From contig OMQY01000024.1 in NCBI GenBank assembly GCA_900313405.1, forward strand, positions 1 to 6,596: 6,596 nt of DNA, read 5' to 3'. Positions 1-6,596 of this stretch are shown here, one piece after another. Numbering within the stretch: the first letter of the stretch is position 1; each line of letters opens with the position of its first letter. The notes under the pieces are model-generated. The model saw only the letters and a program-made list of their open reading frames with translations, made no database searches and was not told the origin of the DNA. Both the position numbers and the translations under genes were made by a program. Source of the stretch: an uncultured Eubacteriales bacterium. GTDB taxonomy: Bacteria > Bacillota_A > Clostridia > Saccharofermentanales > Saccharofermentanaceae.

Positions 1-2203
1 CGGAACCTGAGTTCGACCCGTCTTCTGATCCGCCTGGACCGGGAATAACAGTCGTACCTCCCGTAACACCTTCATCTCCGGGTTCACTTCCGTAGATCAG
101 GACACCGTCTTCATATAGACCCATATGAGAGCCGTCAGACAGTCCTGTGTAAGAATAGTCATTTGAAGGATCCCATGTTCCGCCTGCTCCTCTTAGGCGA
201 ACCTGTATCTCTGACTTATAGTTCTCCTGTCCGCCCGGATACAATTGACCGTCATTAAATACTACAGACAGATAATAGATGTGAGCATCTTCATCCCAGA
301 CCTTGAGTCCGTCACTCGCACCGTGCTGCATATAGTTTGTCGTTATCTCTACATCACTCGCACTTCCGCCGGCATCATAGATCTCGCTCAGGTCGATAAA
401 GTATCTGAGTTCAAGATCATCAGCAGTACGTGCAGGCCAGCCGGTGGTGTTATATACATATGCCTTTATCTCGGTGAAGTCACTGCCTTCCACATTGACC
501 GAACCTTCGACATAATATTCGGCTTCATCGATACTTTCTACCGCTCCGAAGTCGATCAGAGTCTTACCGTGATACTCGGAATAGAGAGCTGCGAGAAGAC
601 CGGTAAATCCTGCATTATAATCACAGGCTACCTCGTTGGTGTTATAGTTGGAGACCTCATCCGTATATCCGTCGGAAGCATCAGGGCCGCCTACGAGCGC
701 ACCGTAAAGTGTATGCCTCGACTGTGAAGGTTCGTTCATGTTATTACAGTACGATCCCTGTGCAGTCCTGTGATGCGGATGAACAGGATAGTCATCACCG
801 AAGCCGATCATATACGAGAAACCTGTCGACCCGAGAGCATAATTCGCCTGTGATACGGCAAAGTCCCAATATGTGTCGACACGATCCGAAGGACAGCCGT
901 CCCATCTGCTGTAGACTGCCGCAATAAAAGCGGTCGTTGTCGCATATCTGAGCGAACCCCATGAATCGAGCCAGGCAAGTCCTTGAGGAGTATATGTGAT
1001 CCTCTCGCCTGAAGATGTTCCGCAGCTCCAGTAATCAAGGTGCTGTTCCACTGCATCGGAATACTTGCCATTATTGGTTTCTCTTGCAAGGAGAAGCGCC
1101 GCGCCGATATGTACATCATCCCAGCACATCGCCCAGTCATAGTCATCGTTGGCCTGCGTGAAACAAGCTTCTGCATTATCAAGATAATCCCCGTCTCCCG
1201 TTGCAATGTAAAGCCATGCGCCTGCCCACGCAAGCTCATCCATATAGCCGCTCCAGGAGTTATAGAAGCCGTCGGCTGCCGTATAACCGGCATCGCTTCT
1301 TGTCGAATCAGCGAAAGCATAAAGACTCTTTGCATGTTCGAGGCAAAGGCTGCTGTATGAAGGATCGACATCCTCGAAAGCTATAGAAGCGGTAACAAGG
1401 GCTGCAGCAGCCTCTGCACATACTGCAGATCCGGGATTTGATCTTGTCACGCAATAAGAAGGCCTTTCCATATGCATGACTTCGGCAGGTCCCCACCACG
1501 AGTGGTCGGTACCGCCGTTCCCGACCTGGTAATAGAATACCTCATCTTCCGGATGGCATTTGATCAGATAATCAGCGACCCACTTGATGTCTCCGAGAAT
1601 GTATTCGAGCTGTCCGCTCTCTTCATATGAATCGTAGTCTTCGTAGAGTGACCAGCCGAGCATCGAGGCAGTATAAGCCATAGGAAGATTAAACTTTACA
1701 TGATCGCCTGCGTCGTACCATCCGCCCGTCAGATCGATCCCGGCATCGCTTCCGTCAGTCAGGCCGCTGTCGCCGCGCCAGTTGCACCTTACCTGATCAG
1801 GCAGGTCTCCGGAGCGCTGAAGCTCGTAGAACAGGAGCGACTTCTGAAGCGCTTCTCCGTAGTTATAATCACCTGTGCCTTCGGTGCCTTCATAACCTCT
1901 TCCGGTCTCAGTCAGGTTGCCTGTATCGAGGATGCCCGTATTAGTGGCCGGAGCAACCGGCCCGCTGTTCTCGCCATTGCCCGTTGTCTCAGTTACGACA
2001 GGCTCACCGTCAACTTCAGGGAGATCTGTTAACGGCAGAGTCGATGACTCAGGATCAGAGTCATTCTCGACTACTATCTCCTCTGTAGGCATATCGGATG
2101 TATCTTCACTCGTCTCATCCTTATCAGACGAAGAGCACCCCGATGGAAAAACAGCCGCAACAAACATGACTGCGGCAAGAAGTGCAGATGTTCTACGTTT
2201 CAT
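1..2203 (-). CDS. GH9 endoglucanase with CBM3c module, putative lipoprotein (3' end beyond window)
   Basis: This is an exported cellulase that cuts internal beta-1,4-glucan bonds with inversion; 734 residues are visible and the frame is open at the left edge. Residues 1-23 form a signal peptide (KRR, hydrophobic stretch, then PSGC at 20-23), which suggests a lipoprotein although Pro at -3 is not canonical. Residues 24-112 are an acidic Ser/Thr/Glu/Pro/Gly-rich spacer. The GH9 catalytic domain spans about 113-545: DAGDHVKF with the paired Asp D164/D167 (D167 the likely base), HPHHR at 475-479, GALVGGP at 501-507, and NEVACDYNAGF with the likely acid E524. A CBM3c-type module follows at about 557-708 (NTTGWPAR, RYFIDLSE, SASDV, YPGGQ). 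The visible end, 709-734, is a Gly/Ser/Pro linker, so at least one more domain probably follows. The ATG at 2203 was chosen for the signal peptide and the GGAG 9 bases upstream. It lies 21 bases after the epimerase stop. Family assignment is very secure; anchoring and the missing tail are inferred. Confidence 0.95.
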   Translation of the reverse strand, partial: MKRRTSALLAAVMFVAAVFPSGCSSSDKDETSEDTSDMPTEEIVVENDSDPESSTLPLTDLPEVDGEPVVTETTGNGENSGPVAPATNTGILDTGNLTETGRGYEGTEGTGDYNYGEALQKSLLFYELQRSGDLPDQVRCNWRGDSGLTDGSDAGIDLTGGWYDAGDHVKFNLPMAYTASMLGWSLYEDYDSYEESGQLEYILGDIKWVADYLIKCHPEDEVFYYQVGNGGTDHSWWGPAEVMHMERPSYCVTRSNPGSAVCAEAAAALVTASIAFEDVDPSYSSLCLEHAKSLYAFADSTRSDAGYTAADGFYNSWSGYMDELAWAGAWLYIATGDGDYLDNAEACFTQANDDYDWAMCWDDVHIGAALLLARETNNGKYSDAVEQHLDYWSCGTSSGERITYTPQGLAWLDSWGSLRYATTTAFIAAVYSRWDGCPSDRVDTYWDFAVSQANYALGSTGFSYMIGFGDDYPVHPHHRTAQGSYCNNMNEPSQSRHTLYGALVGGPDASDGYTDEVSNYNTNEVACDYNAGFTGLLAALYSEYHGKTLIDFGAVESIDEAEYYVEGSVNVEGSDFTEIKAYVYNTTGWPARTADDLELRYFIDLSEIYDAGGSASDVEITTNYMQHGASDGLKVWDEDAHIYYLSVVFNDGQLYPGGQENYKSEIQVRLRGAGGTWDPSNDYSYTGLSDGSHMGLYEDGVLIYGSEPGDEGVTGGTTVIPGPGGSEDGSNSGS

Positions 2204-2212
2204 TAGGCAATA

Positions 2213-2216
2213 CTCC
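2213..2216 (-). promoter_or_regulatory. Ribosome binding site of the GH9 gene
   Basis: The minus strand reads GGAG followed by a 9-base spacer and ATG at 2203. It lies wholly inside the 21-base gap after the epimerase stop codon. The site supports this start, and the short gap suggests that translation continues along the same transcript from the epimerase gene. Confidence 0.75.
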
Positions 2217-2224
2217 GTTCCGGG

Positions 2225-3337
2225 TTAAGAGAATCTGTATCCGCAGGCGTGATAACAGGGAACGCCTGCCTTGATAACAGGCGAAGCGAATTCGGGGATA
2301 TTAACCGCATTAGGATACATCTGAGCCTCAAGGCAGATACCGTAGTACTTATCGTACGGAATATCACCCTTCTGATCATTACCGCCGAGGTGATTGCCCG
2401 CATAGATCTGCATACCGGGAAGATCAGTCAGTGTCTCCATCTTACGGCCGCTCACCGGATCTTCAAGTGTAGAGATGCAGAGGAACTTGCCGGGCTCTGT
2501 TTTAAGGCAGTAATTCTGGTCTACGCCGAGTGCATTCTTCGTCTGCGGATGATCAAGAGTAAGGACCTTCTCTACCCTGTCAGGTGTCCTGAAGTCGAAG
2601 ATCGTTCCCTCGACATCCATATATGTTCCGTCGGGTACATTAAATTCGCTCTTATTCGTAACCTTATCGGCATCGATCATAAGAAGGTGATCCTTGACCG
2701 AACCCGAATTGTGTCCGCCAAGATTAAAGTAAGCATGGTTGGTCGGAGCGAAGATCGTATCCTTATCACTTACACCGCGGTAGAGTATCAAAAGTGTCTT
2801 ATCTGTTGTCCATGCGTACAGGACCTGTGTGTCGAGATTACCGGGGAACCCGCATGCTCCGTCAGGAGATGTGTACTTAAGGAGGACTGCCTCGTCGTTG
2901 ATACCTGCGATACCTTCGATGCCGGACTCGGATACCATAGCATTAGCCTCGTCTGAAGATATAACGCTTCCCTCCCAGAAAACATTCTGATATGACGGCT
3001 TGCCGCCATGAAGATTATTCGGGCCGTCATTAGCGGGAGCAGTATACTTTACTCCGCCGATCTCATAGGAAGCTCCGGCGATCCTGTTCGCGCTTCTTCC
3101 GACAATGGAACCGTGATTGGCGCCTGATGCCATATATTCATCGAGTCCCTTAAGTCCGAGCATTATGTCACCCGGCTTACCGTCCTTGTCCGGAACTATC
3201 AGCTTCTCTATCAATGCTCCGTAAGTAAGTATCACGGCTTCAAGGCCGTCTGAAGACGTCATTACAAACTGCTTGGATACTCCCTTATACTTTTCCGGCT
3301 CGGACGCCGAGAGGTAATCATTTACTTTTACGCTCAT
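2225..3337 (-). CDS. galM: Aldose 1-epimerase (mutarotase), GalM family
   Basis: A 370-residue cytoplasmic enzyme that interconverts alpha and beta anomers of free hexoses such as glucose and galactose. No signal peptide is seen. Family landmarks in order are GRSANRI at 80-86, NNLHGG with H110, SPDG followed by GFPGNL at 157-168, TNHAYFNL with the likely catalytic acid H201, DFRTP at 248-252, GVDQNY with D273, and GICLEAQMYPNA with the likely catalytic base E337. It is slightly longer than many relatives, partly because of a loop of about 15-20 residues near 128-148 ahead of the SPDG motif. The ATG at 3337 is preferred because AAGGAG sits 7 bases upstream; an in-frame TTG nine codons earlier would overlap the ppk1 end and put that ribosome site inside the gene. 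The gene starts 19 bases after ppk1 and ends 21 bases before the cellulase gene. The exact sugar is not readable from sequence; glucose or galactose is usual. Confidence 0.93.
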   Translation of the reverse strand: MSVKVNDYLSASEPEKYKGVSKQFVMTSSDGLEAVILTYGALIEKLIVPDKDGKPGDIMLGLKGLDEYMASGANHGSIVGRSANRIAGASYEIGGVKYTAPANDGPNNLHGGKPSYQNVFWEGSVISSDEANAMVSESGIEGIAGINDEAVLLKYTSPDGACGFPGNLDTQVLYAWTTDKTLLILYRGVSDKDTIFAPTNHAYFNLGGHNSGSVKDHLLMIDADKVTNKSEFNVPDGTYMDVEGTIFDFRTPDRVEKVLTLDHPQTKNALGVDQNYCLKTEPGKFLCISTLEDPVSGRKMETLTDLPGMQIYAGNHLGGNDQKGDIPYDKYYGICLEAQMYPNAVNIPEFASPVIKAGVPCYHACGYRFS

Positions 3338-3344
3338 CTTGTTT

Positions 3345-3350
3345 CTCCTT
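3345..3350 (-). promoter_or_regulatory. Ribosome binding site of galM, decides the start
   Basis: The minus strand carries AAGGAG 7 bases before ATG at 3337, within the 19-base gap after the ppk1 stop. This favours the ATG over the in-frame TTG at 3364, which has no comparable site and would place the AAGGAG inside the coding region. Confidence 0.8.
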
Positions 3351-3356
3351 TTGTTA

Positions 3357-5723
3357 TCAATCAACAGGTGCTGCAGGCTCGAAAGACATATTCTCAGTCT
3401 CCACGTACCTGTCAGCTACCGCTTGTTGTGCCAATCTTATCAGCTCTTCCTGGCTGTCGAGCTTAACCTTACCTCTGAGATCCACCTTGGAGTAGTTTCC
3501 GTCCGGCTCGAGGTAATGAGCTCTGATCGTATCATTGAGTTCGACCTCCAGTATCTCGAGTACACGATCTCTGCAGTCGGGATCCTCGATCGGGAACATC
3601 AGCTCCACGCGTCTGTTGAGGTTACGGGGCATCCAGTCAGCCGAAGCCAGGAACAGGTCGGCATGACCTTCATTATAGAAATAGAATATCCTCGAATGCT
3701 CAAGGAATCTTCCCGTAATAGATCTCACGGTGATATTCTCCGACAATCCGGGCACACCCGCTCTCAGGCAGCATATGCCTCTTACGATCAGATCGATCTT
3801 AACACCCGACTTAGAGGCATTGTAGAGCTCCTTGATTATCGTACCGTCAACAAGTGAATTGACCTTTGCGACGATCCTCGCAGGCTTGCCCGCAAGAGCA
3901 TTGTCAGCTTCCCTCCTGATCTTCCGTACGAAGTAGTCCTTCATCCAGATAGGCGCCGGGATAAGCCTTCTCCAGCCCTGCGGAATAGAATAGCCGGACA
4001 GCATATTGAAGAACTCCGAAGCGTCCTCGCCGAAGCTCTCCGATGCCGTGAACAGACCTATATCCGTATAGATCTTCGCGGTAATATCGTTATAGTTACC
4101 GGTGGCCAGATGGAGGTATCTTCTGATGCCGTCTTCCTCGCGGCGAACGACAAGCGTGATCTTAGAGTGAGTCTTAAGTCCCACCAGACCATAGATAACA
4201 TGACATCCGGCCTTCTCGAGCATCTTTGCCCAGTTGATATTATTCTCTTCATCGAACCTTGCCTTAAGCTCTACGAGGACCATTACCTGTTTACCGTTAC
4301 GTGCCGCCTCCAGGAGTGATGCAATGATCGGCGACTGTGACGATACACGGTAAAGCGTCTGCTTAATGGCCAACACGTTCGGATCGGTCGCAGCCTGCTT
4401 AACGAACTCCAATACGGGCTCGAAGCTCTCGTATGGGTGATGGACGATCCTGTCTTTCTCACGTATCTGATCGAAAATATTCTCGAGCGACTCATCGAAC
4501 ATCGCAGGAGCCGCAGGCGTATGAGCCGGGTATCTTAAATGACTGTAGTTCTCCTTGCCGACCATCGAACCGACCTTGGACAGGAAAGTGAGATCGATAG
4601 GGCCATTGACTTCAAAGATGTCACTTCTGCTGATACCGAGTTCTTCGACGATGAAGTCAAGCAGAGCCTGATCCATATCATCCTCGACCTCGAGCCTTAT
4701 GATCTCGCCGAAACGTCTCTTGCGGACCTGTTCCTCGATCTCCTTCAGGAGGTCTTCAGCCTCATCCTCATCGATATCCAGATCCGCATTACGCATGATG
4801 CGGTAGCATCCCGATGCGAGAACTGTCTGCCCGAAGAAGAGCATCCCGATATTGGCGGATATGACCTGCTCGATCGGAACAAAGACGAAGCCGTCCGAAG
4901 TCTTTATTCTGAACAGTCGGTCTACGACATTAGGTATCTGCAAGGTAACATAATTGACTTCCTTCTGTTCGTCCTTCTCCTTGTTGTCCGAAGCATTCTC
5001 TTCCTTGCCGCCGCTCACGATGCCGTTGCCTTCGAGCATAACACATATGTTGAGCATCCTGTTATAGATGAGCGGGAAAGGTCTCGAGGCATCTACGGCC
5101 ATAGGTGTGAGTATCGGATAGAGAACCGTCTTGAAATAATCGTCAGCTGCCCTCTTGGCGGCCAGATCAAGCTCATCGTAATCGCATATTACGATATTCT
5201 CCTGGCGCAACGTCGGAACGAGAGATCTGTTATAAGTCGAATACATAAGGCTCATGAGATCACGCGTCTTGGCGTCGATCCTCTTAAGCTGCTGTCCTAC
5301 CGTAAGACCCGCGATATCCTTCTGCTCAAAATCGATGCTCTGCATATCTCTCAAAGATGCGACTCGAACGATATAGAACTCATCGAGGTTGGAAGCTGTT
5401 ATGGACAGGAAGTTCAGCCTCTCGAGCAGAGGATTCTTTGTGTCCCTTGCCTCATGAAGTATCCTGTCGTTGAACTCCAGCCAACTCAATTCGCGGTTGA
5501 TGAATATCGATCCGTTATCTCCGATACCGGTATCCTTCTTCTTGACAGGCTTAGCGCTCTTGCCGGACTTCTTGGCAGGCTTCTTGGCAGTAGCCTTTGC
5601 AGTCGTCTTCTTGGCGGATGCCTTGGAAGGTGCCTTCTTGGATGAAGACTTTACAGTCGTCTTCTTGGATGCCGTCTTCCCCGTCGTCTTGGGAGAATCC
5701 TTCTTTGTTCTCTTATCTGCCAT
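3357..5723 (-). CDS. ppk1: Polyphosphate kinase 1 with lysine-rich N-terminal tail
   Basis: This 788-residue enzyme reversibly transfers the gamma phosphate of ATP to inorganic polyphosphate. The conserved core starts at INRELSWLEFN (about 75-85) and shows the usual order by comparison with the E. coli enzyme: N domain about 69-173 (SNLDEF, N112 in the ATP-binding position), head domain about 174-404, C1 about 405-586, C2 about 587-765. The phosphorylated histidine is H519 in LKTHSK and the second active-site histidine is H676 in FLEHSR; their 157-residue spacing equals that of E. coli H435/H592. R459 (LYR) and R489 (ELKARFDE) match the Mg-binding arginines. Residues 1-64 are an extra Lys/Ala/Thr/Ser tail absent from the E. 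coli protein. A charged loop at about 233-256 also looks inserted. ATG at 5723 has AGGAGG 8 bases upstream and shares one base with the ppx stop codon. All catalytic residues examined are present, so the enzyme is probably active. Confidence 0.97.
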   Translation of the reverse strand: MADKRTKKDSPKTTGKTASKKTTVKSSSKKAPSKASAKKTTAKATAKKPAKKSGKSAKPVKKKDTGIGDNGSIFINRELSWLEFNDRILHEARDTKNPLLERLNFLSITASNLDEFYIVRVASLRDMQSIDFEQKDIAGLTVGQQLKRIDAKTRDLMSLMYSTYNRSLVPTLRQENIVICDYDELDLAAKRAADDYFKTVLYPILTPMAVDASRPFPLIYNRMLNICVMLEGNGIVSGGKEENASDNKEKDEQKEVNYVTLQIPNVVDRLFRIKTSDGFVFVPIEQVISANIGMLFFGQTVLASGCYRIMRNADLDIDEDEAEDLLKEIEEQVRKRRFGEIIRLEVEDDMDQALLDFIVEELGISRSDIFEVNGPIDLTFLSKVGSMVGKENYSHLRYPAHTPAAPAMFDESLENIFDQIREKDRIVHHPYESFEPVLEFVKQAATDPNVLAIKQTLYRVSSQSPIIASLLEAARNGKQVMVLVELKARFDEENNINWAKMLEKAGCHVIYGLVGLKTHSKITLVVRREEDGIRRYLHLATGNYNDITAKIYTDIGLFTASESFGEDASEFFNMLSGYSIPQGWRRLIPAPIWMKDYFVRKIRREADNALAGKPARIVAKVNSLVDGTIIKELYNASKSGVKIDLIVRGICCLRAGVPGLSENITVRSITGRFLEHSRIFYFYNEGHADLFLASADWMPRNLNRRVELMFPIEDPDCRDRVLEILEVELNDTIRAHYLEPDGNYSKVDLRGKVKLDSQEELIRLAQQAVADRYVETENMSFEPAAPVD
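5535..5723 (-). repeat. Low-complexity coding repeat: Lys/Ala-rich tail of Ppk1
   Basis: Residues 1-63 of Ppk1 contain 23 lysines and one arginine but only two acidic residues, with Ala, Thr, Ser and Pro making up most of the rest. Short degenerate units of the AKKTT, SKKAP and AKKPAKK kind recur, and at DNA level the plus strand repeats variants of cttcttgg. The composition resembles the tails of histone H1 and bacterial AlgP-like proteins, which bind polyanions. It is probably disordered. The tail is in frame with the kinase and follows a strong ribosome site, so it is part of the protein rather than a mispredicted extension. Confidence 0.85.
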
Positions 5724-6596
5724 TATAACTGCCTCCTGATCCTAAGCTTGGGCACAACACCGATTACCTCTTCGAATCGCTCGGATCTGTGTTCAAATGC
5801 CCATTCCTCGAAAGACATATCAGCCGAAGCCTCGCACGATATATGAAGCTTATCCGGCTGCAGCGTGACCGTCAGTTTCTTTACCTTCTCCTTATGAGAT
5901 GCATCAAGAGCATCGGCTATACGGAGCATTGCCGTCAGCTTAGATACCTTGACCTTCTTGGCCGGAGGGAGATGACGATAATCATAATCGTCGTAAGGAT
6001 TCGTTGACGGATAGAGCCTTACTACTGTTGCGATCGTGTCCAGTTCGTCACTGTCCAAGCCTATGAGGTCCGTATACCTGATAAGTGCATATGCCGCATT
6101 ATTATGGTCCTTGGCATGAACGAACTTGCCGACCTCATGTAAGATAGCGGACAACCGGAGCAGAAGCCTGTCTCTGCCCTTCAGACCGCTCAGCTTAGCC
6201 GAAGCATCGTATATCTCCAGAGCTGCCTTCTCAACGAACTCGATATGCTTACGATGGGTCCTGTATCTCTTGGCTACATTCCTTGCAGCACGCACCAGTT
6301 CCTCCTCGGGATTGACTGCGAGCTGATATCCGCAGGTCCTGCTGCAGTAATCATATACGACTCCGTCAGACAGCGATGCATGCGGGAAATAGATCATATC
6401 GACGCCGGTATACTCCGTCATGTTCCTGATGATAAGCGCCGTCGGCAGGAGCATCGGAGCCACTGTCGAAGGTATATTGTCCTTAAGGGTCAGATCCGAG
6501 GGTCTCGTCTTGAGCAGATATTCATAGACCTTCGTGAATGTCTCCTTGGACATGATACAACTCTCATCGCTCGGCAGGCCCGCCAGGCGCTTGATA
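5723..6596 (-). CDS. ppx: Exopolyphosphatase, Ppx/GppA family, C-terminal part (5' end beyond window)
   Basis: Ppx/GppA enzymes release terminal phosphate from polyphosphate, or convert pppGpp to ppGpp. Only the last 290 residues are visible and the frame is open at the right edge. Visible residues 1-85 are the end of the second actin-fold phosphatase lobe (RLAGLPSD near the start, then LSDGVVYDYC at 75-84). Residues about 95-290 are the C-terminal HD-like domain: H117 in HRKHIEFV, LHEVGKF at 152-158, and LRIADALDASH at 224-234. The usual HD dyad reads His-Glu here (H153-E154). The internal ATG at 6553 is unlikely to be the start, because the family sequence continues upstream of it and no good ribosome site precedes it. 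The N-terminal nucleotide-binding motifs lie outside the window. The adjoining polyphosphate kinase gene, coupled by TAATG, favours the polyphosphatase role over pppGpp hydrolysis, but the two cannot be separated on this fragment. Confidence 0.9.
   Translation of the reverse strand, partial: IKRLAGLPSDESCIMSKETFTKVYEYLLKTRPSDLTLKDNIPSTVAPMLLPTALIIRNMTEYTGVDMIYFPHASLSDGVVYDYCSRTCGYQLAVNPEEELVRAARNVAKRYRTHRKHIEFVEKAALEIYDASAKLSGLKGRDRLLLRLSAILHEVGKFVHAKDHNNAAYALIRYTDLIGLDSDELDTIATVVRLYPSTNPYDDYDYRHLPPAKKVKVSKLTAMLRIADALDASHKEKVKKLTVTLQPDKLHISCEASADMSFEEWAFEHRSERFEEVIGVVPKLRIRRQL
5732..5737 (-). promoter_or_regulatory. Strong ribosome binding site of ppk1 inside the end of ppx
   Basis: The minus strand reads AGGAGG with an 8-base spacer to ATG at 5723. 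The site is embedded in the last codons of ppx (Arg-Arg-Gln region). With the TAATG stop/start overlap this indicates translational coupling of ppx and ppk1. It also fixes the ppk1 start upstream of the lysine-rich tail; the next in-frame Met lies about 125 codons later, inside the conserved core. Confidence 0.88.

Noticed and set aside
245..727. Plus-strand open frame (160 codons) over the GH9/CBM3c region
   Set aside because: The opposite strand encodes conserved GH9 and CBM3c motifs throughout this stretch, so the plus frame is a shadow.
808..1371. Minus-strand open frame (187 codons) within the GH9 gene
   Set aside because: It is out of frame with the GH9 reading frame, which carries all family motifs across the same bases, so no frameshift is needed.
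2204..2224. Possible terminator or promoter between galM and the GH9 gene
   Set aside because: The gap is only 21 bases, holds the ribosome site, and shows no stem-loop with a T run.
2249..2956. Plus-strand open frame (235 codons) antisense to galM
   Set aside because: It is fully covered by the well-supported epimerase gene, and the translated sequence shows no recognisable domain.
3338..3364. TTG at 3364 as an alternative galM start overlapping ppk1
   Set aside because: The ATG at 3337 has AAGGAG at ideal spacing, and the extra nine residues are just the translated ribosome-site region.
4539..5645. Long plus-strand open frame (368 codons) antisense to ppk1
   Set aside because: It lies fully inside ppk1, which has all catalytic motifs. 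Its product resembles no family I recognise and no ribosome site stands out. It is best explained as a codon-bias shadow.
5470..5739. Hydrophobic plus-strand frame that looks like a small membrane protein
   Set aside because: It is the antisense reading of the lysine-rich tail: reversed Lys/Ala codons give Phe/Leu/Ala/Val. The hydrophobic look is a by-product of that composition.
5723..6553. Treating the ATG at 6553 as the true start of a short stand-alone HD protein
   Set aside because: The frame is open to the window edge, the upstream residues (RLAGLPSD) match the Ppx phosphatase lobe, and no good ribosome site precedes the ATG.

Overview
The window is a compact block of four genes, all read on the minus strand, from the right edge to the left edge. 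In transcription order they are: the 3' part of an exopolyphosphatase gene (ppx/gppA family, 5' end beyond the right edge), a complete polyphosphate kinase gene (ppk1), a complete aldose 1-epimerase gene (galM type), and a family 9 glycoside hydrolase (cellulase) gene with a CBM3c module, whose 3' end lies beyond the left edge. The joins are a 1-base overlap (ppx/ppk1), a 19-base gap (ppk1/galM) and a 21-base gap (galM/GH9). Each internal start has a Shine-Dalgarno sequence 7 to 9 bases upstream. No gap is long enough for an ordinary promoter plus terminator, and none is visible. The layout is that of one operon.

The organism is most likely an anaerobic member of the Clostridia (Bacillota) from a plant-fibre habitat such as rumen or gut. 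This rests on strong purine-rich Shine-Dalgarno sites, the clostridial look of the Ppx C-terminal HD region, a lipoprotein-type cellulase with a GH9-CBM3c architecture, and roughly even base composition by eye. No finer placement is justified from this window.

Two functional themes meet here. Ppx and Ppk1 are the opposing hydrolase and synthase of inorganic polyphosphate. The GH9 enzyme is an exported, probably membrane-anchored beta-glucanase, and the epimerase equilibrates sugar anomers in the cytoplasm. A possible link is that energy storage as polyphosphate is expressed together with cellulose use, but this is inference from gene order alone.

The most notable sequence feature is the N-terminus of Ppk1. 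About 65 residues precede the conserved catalytic core, with 23 lysines in the first 63 residues, and the tail resembles histone H1 C-terminal or AlgP-like lysine/alanine tails. Its start codon has a very good ribosome binding site, so the tail appears genuine. All long plus-strand reading frames are antisense shadows of these four genes. No RNA genes, mobile elements, CRISPR arrays or origins are seen.
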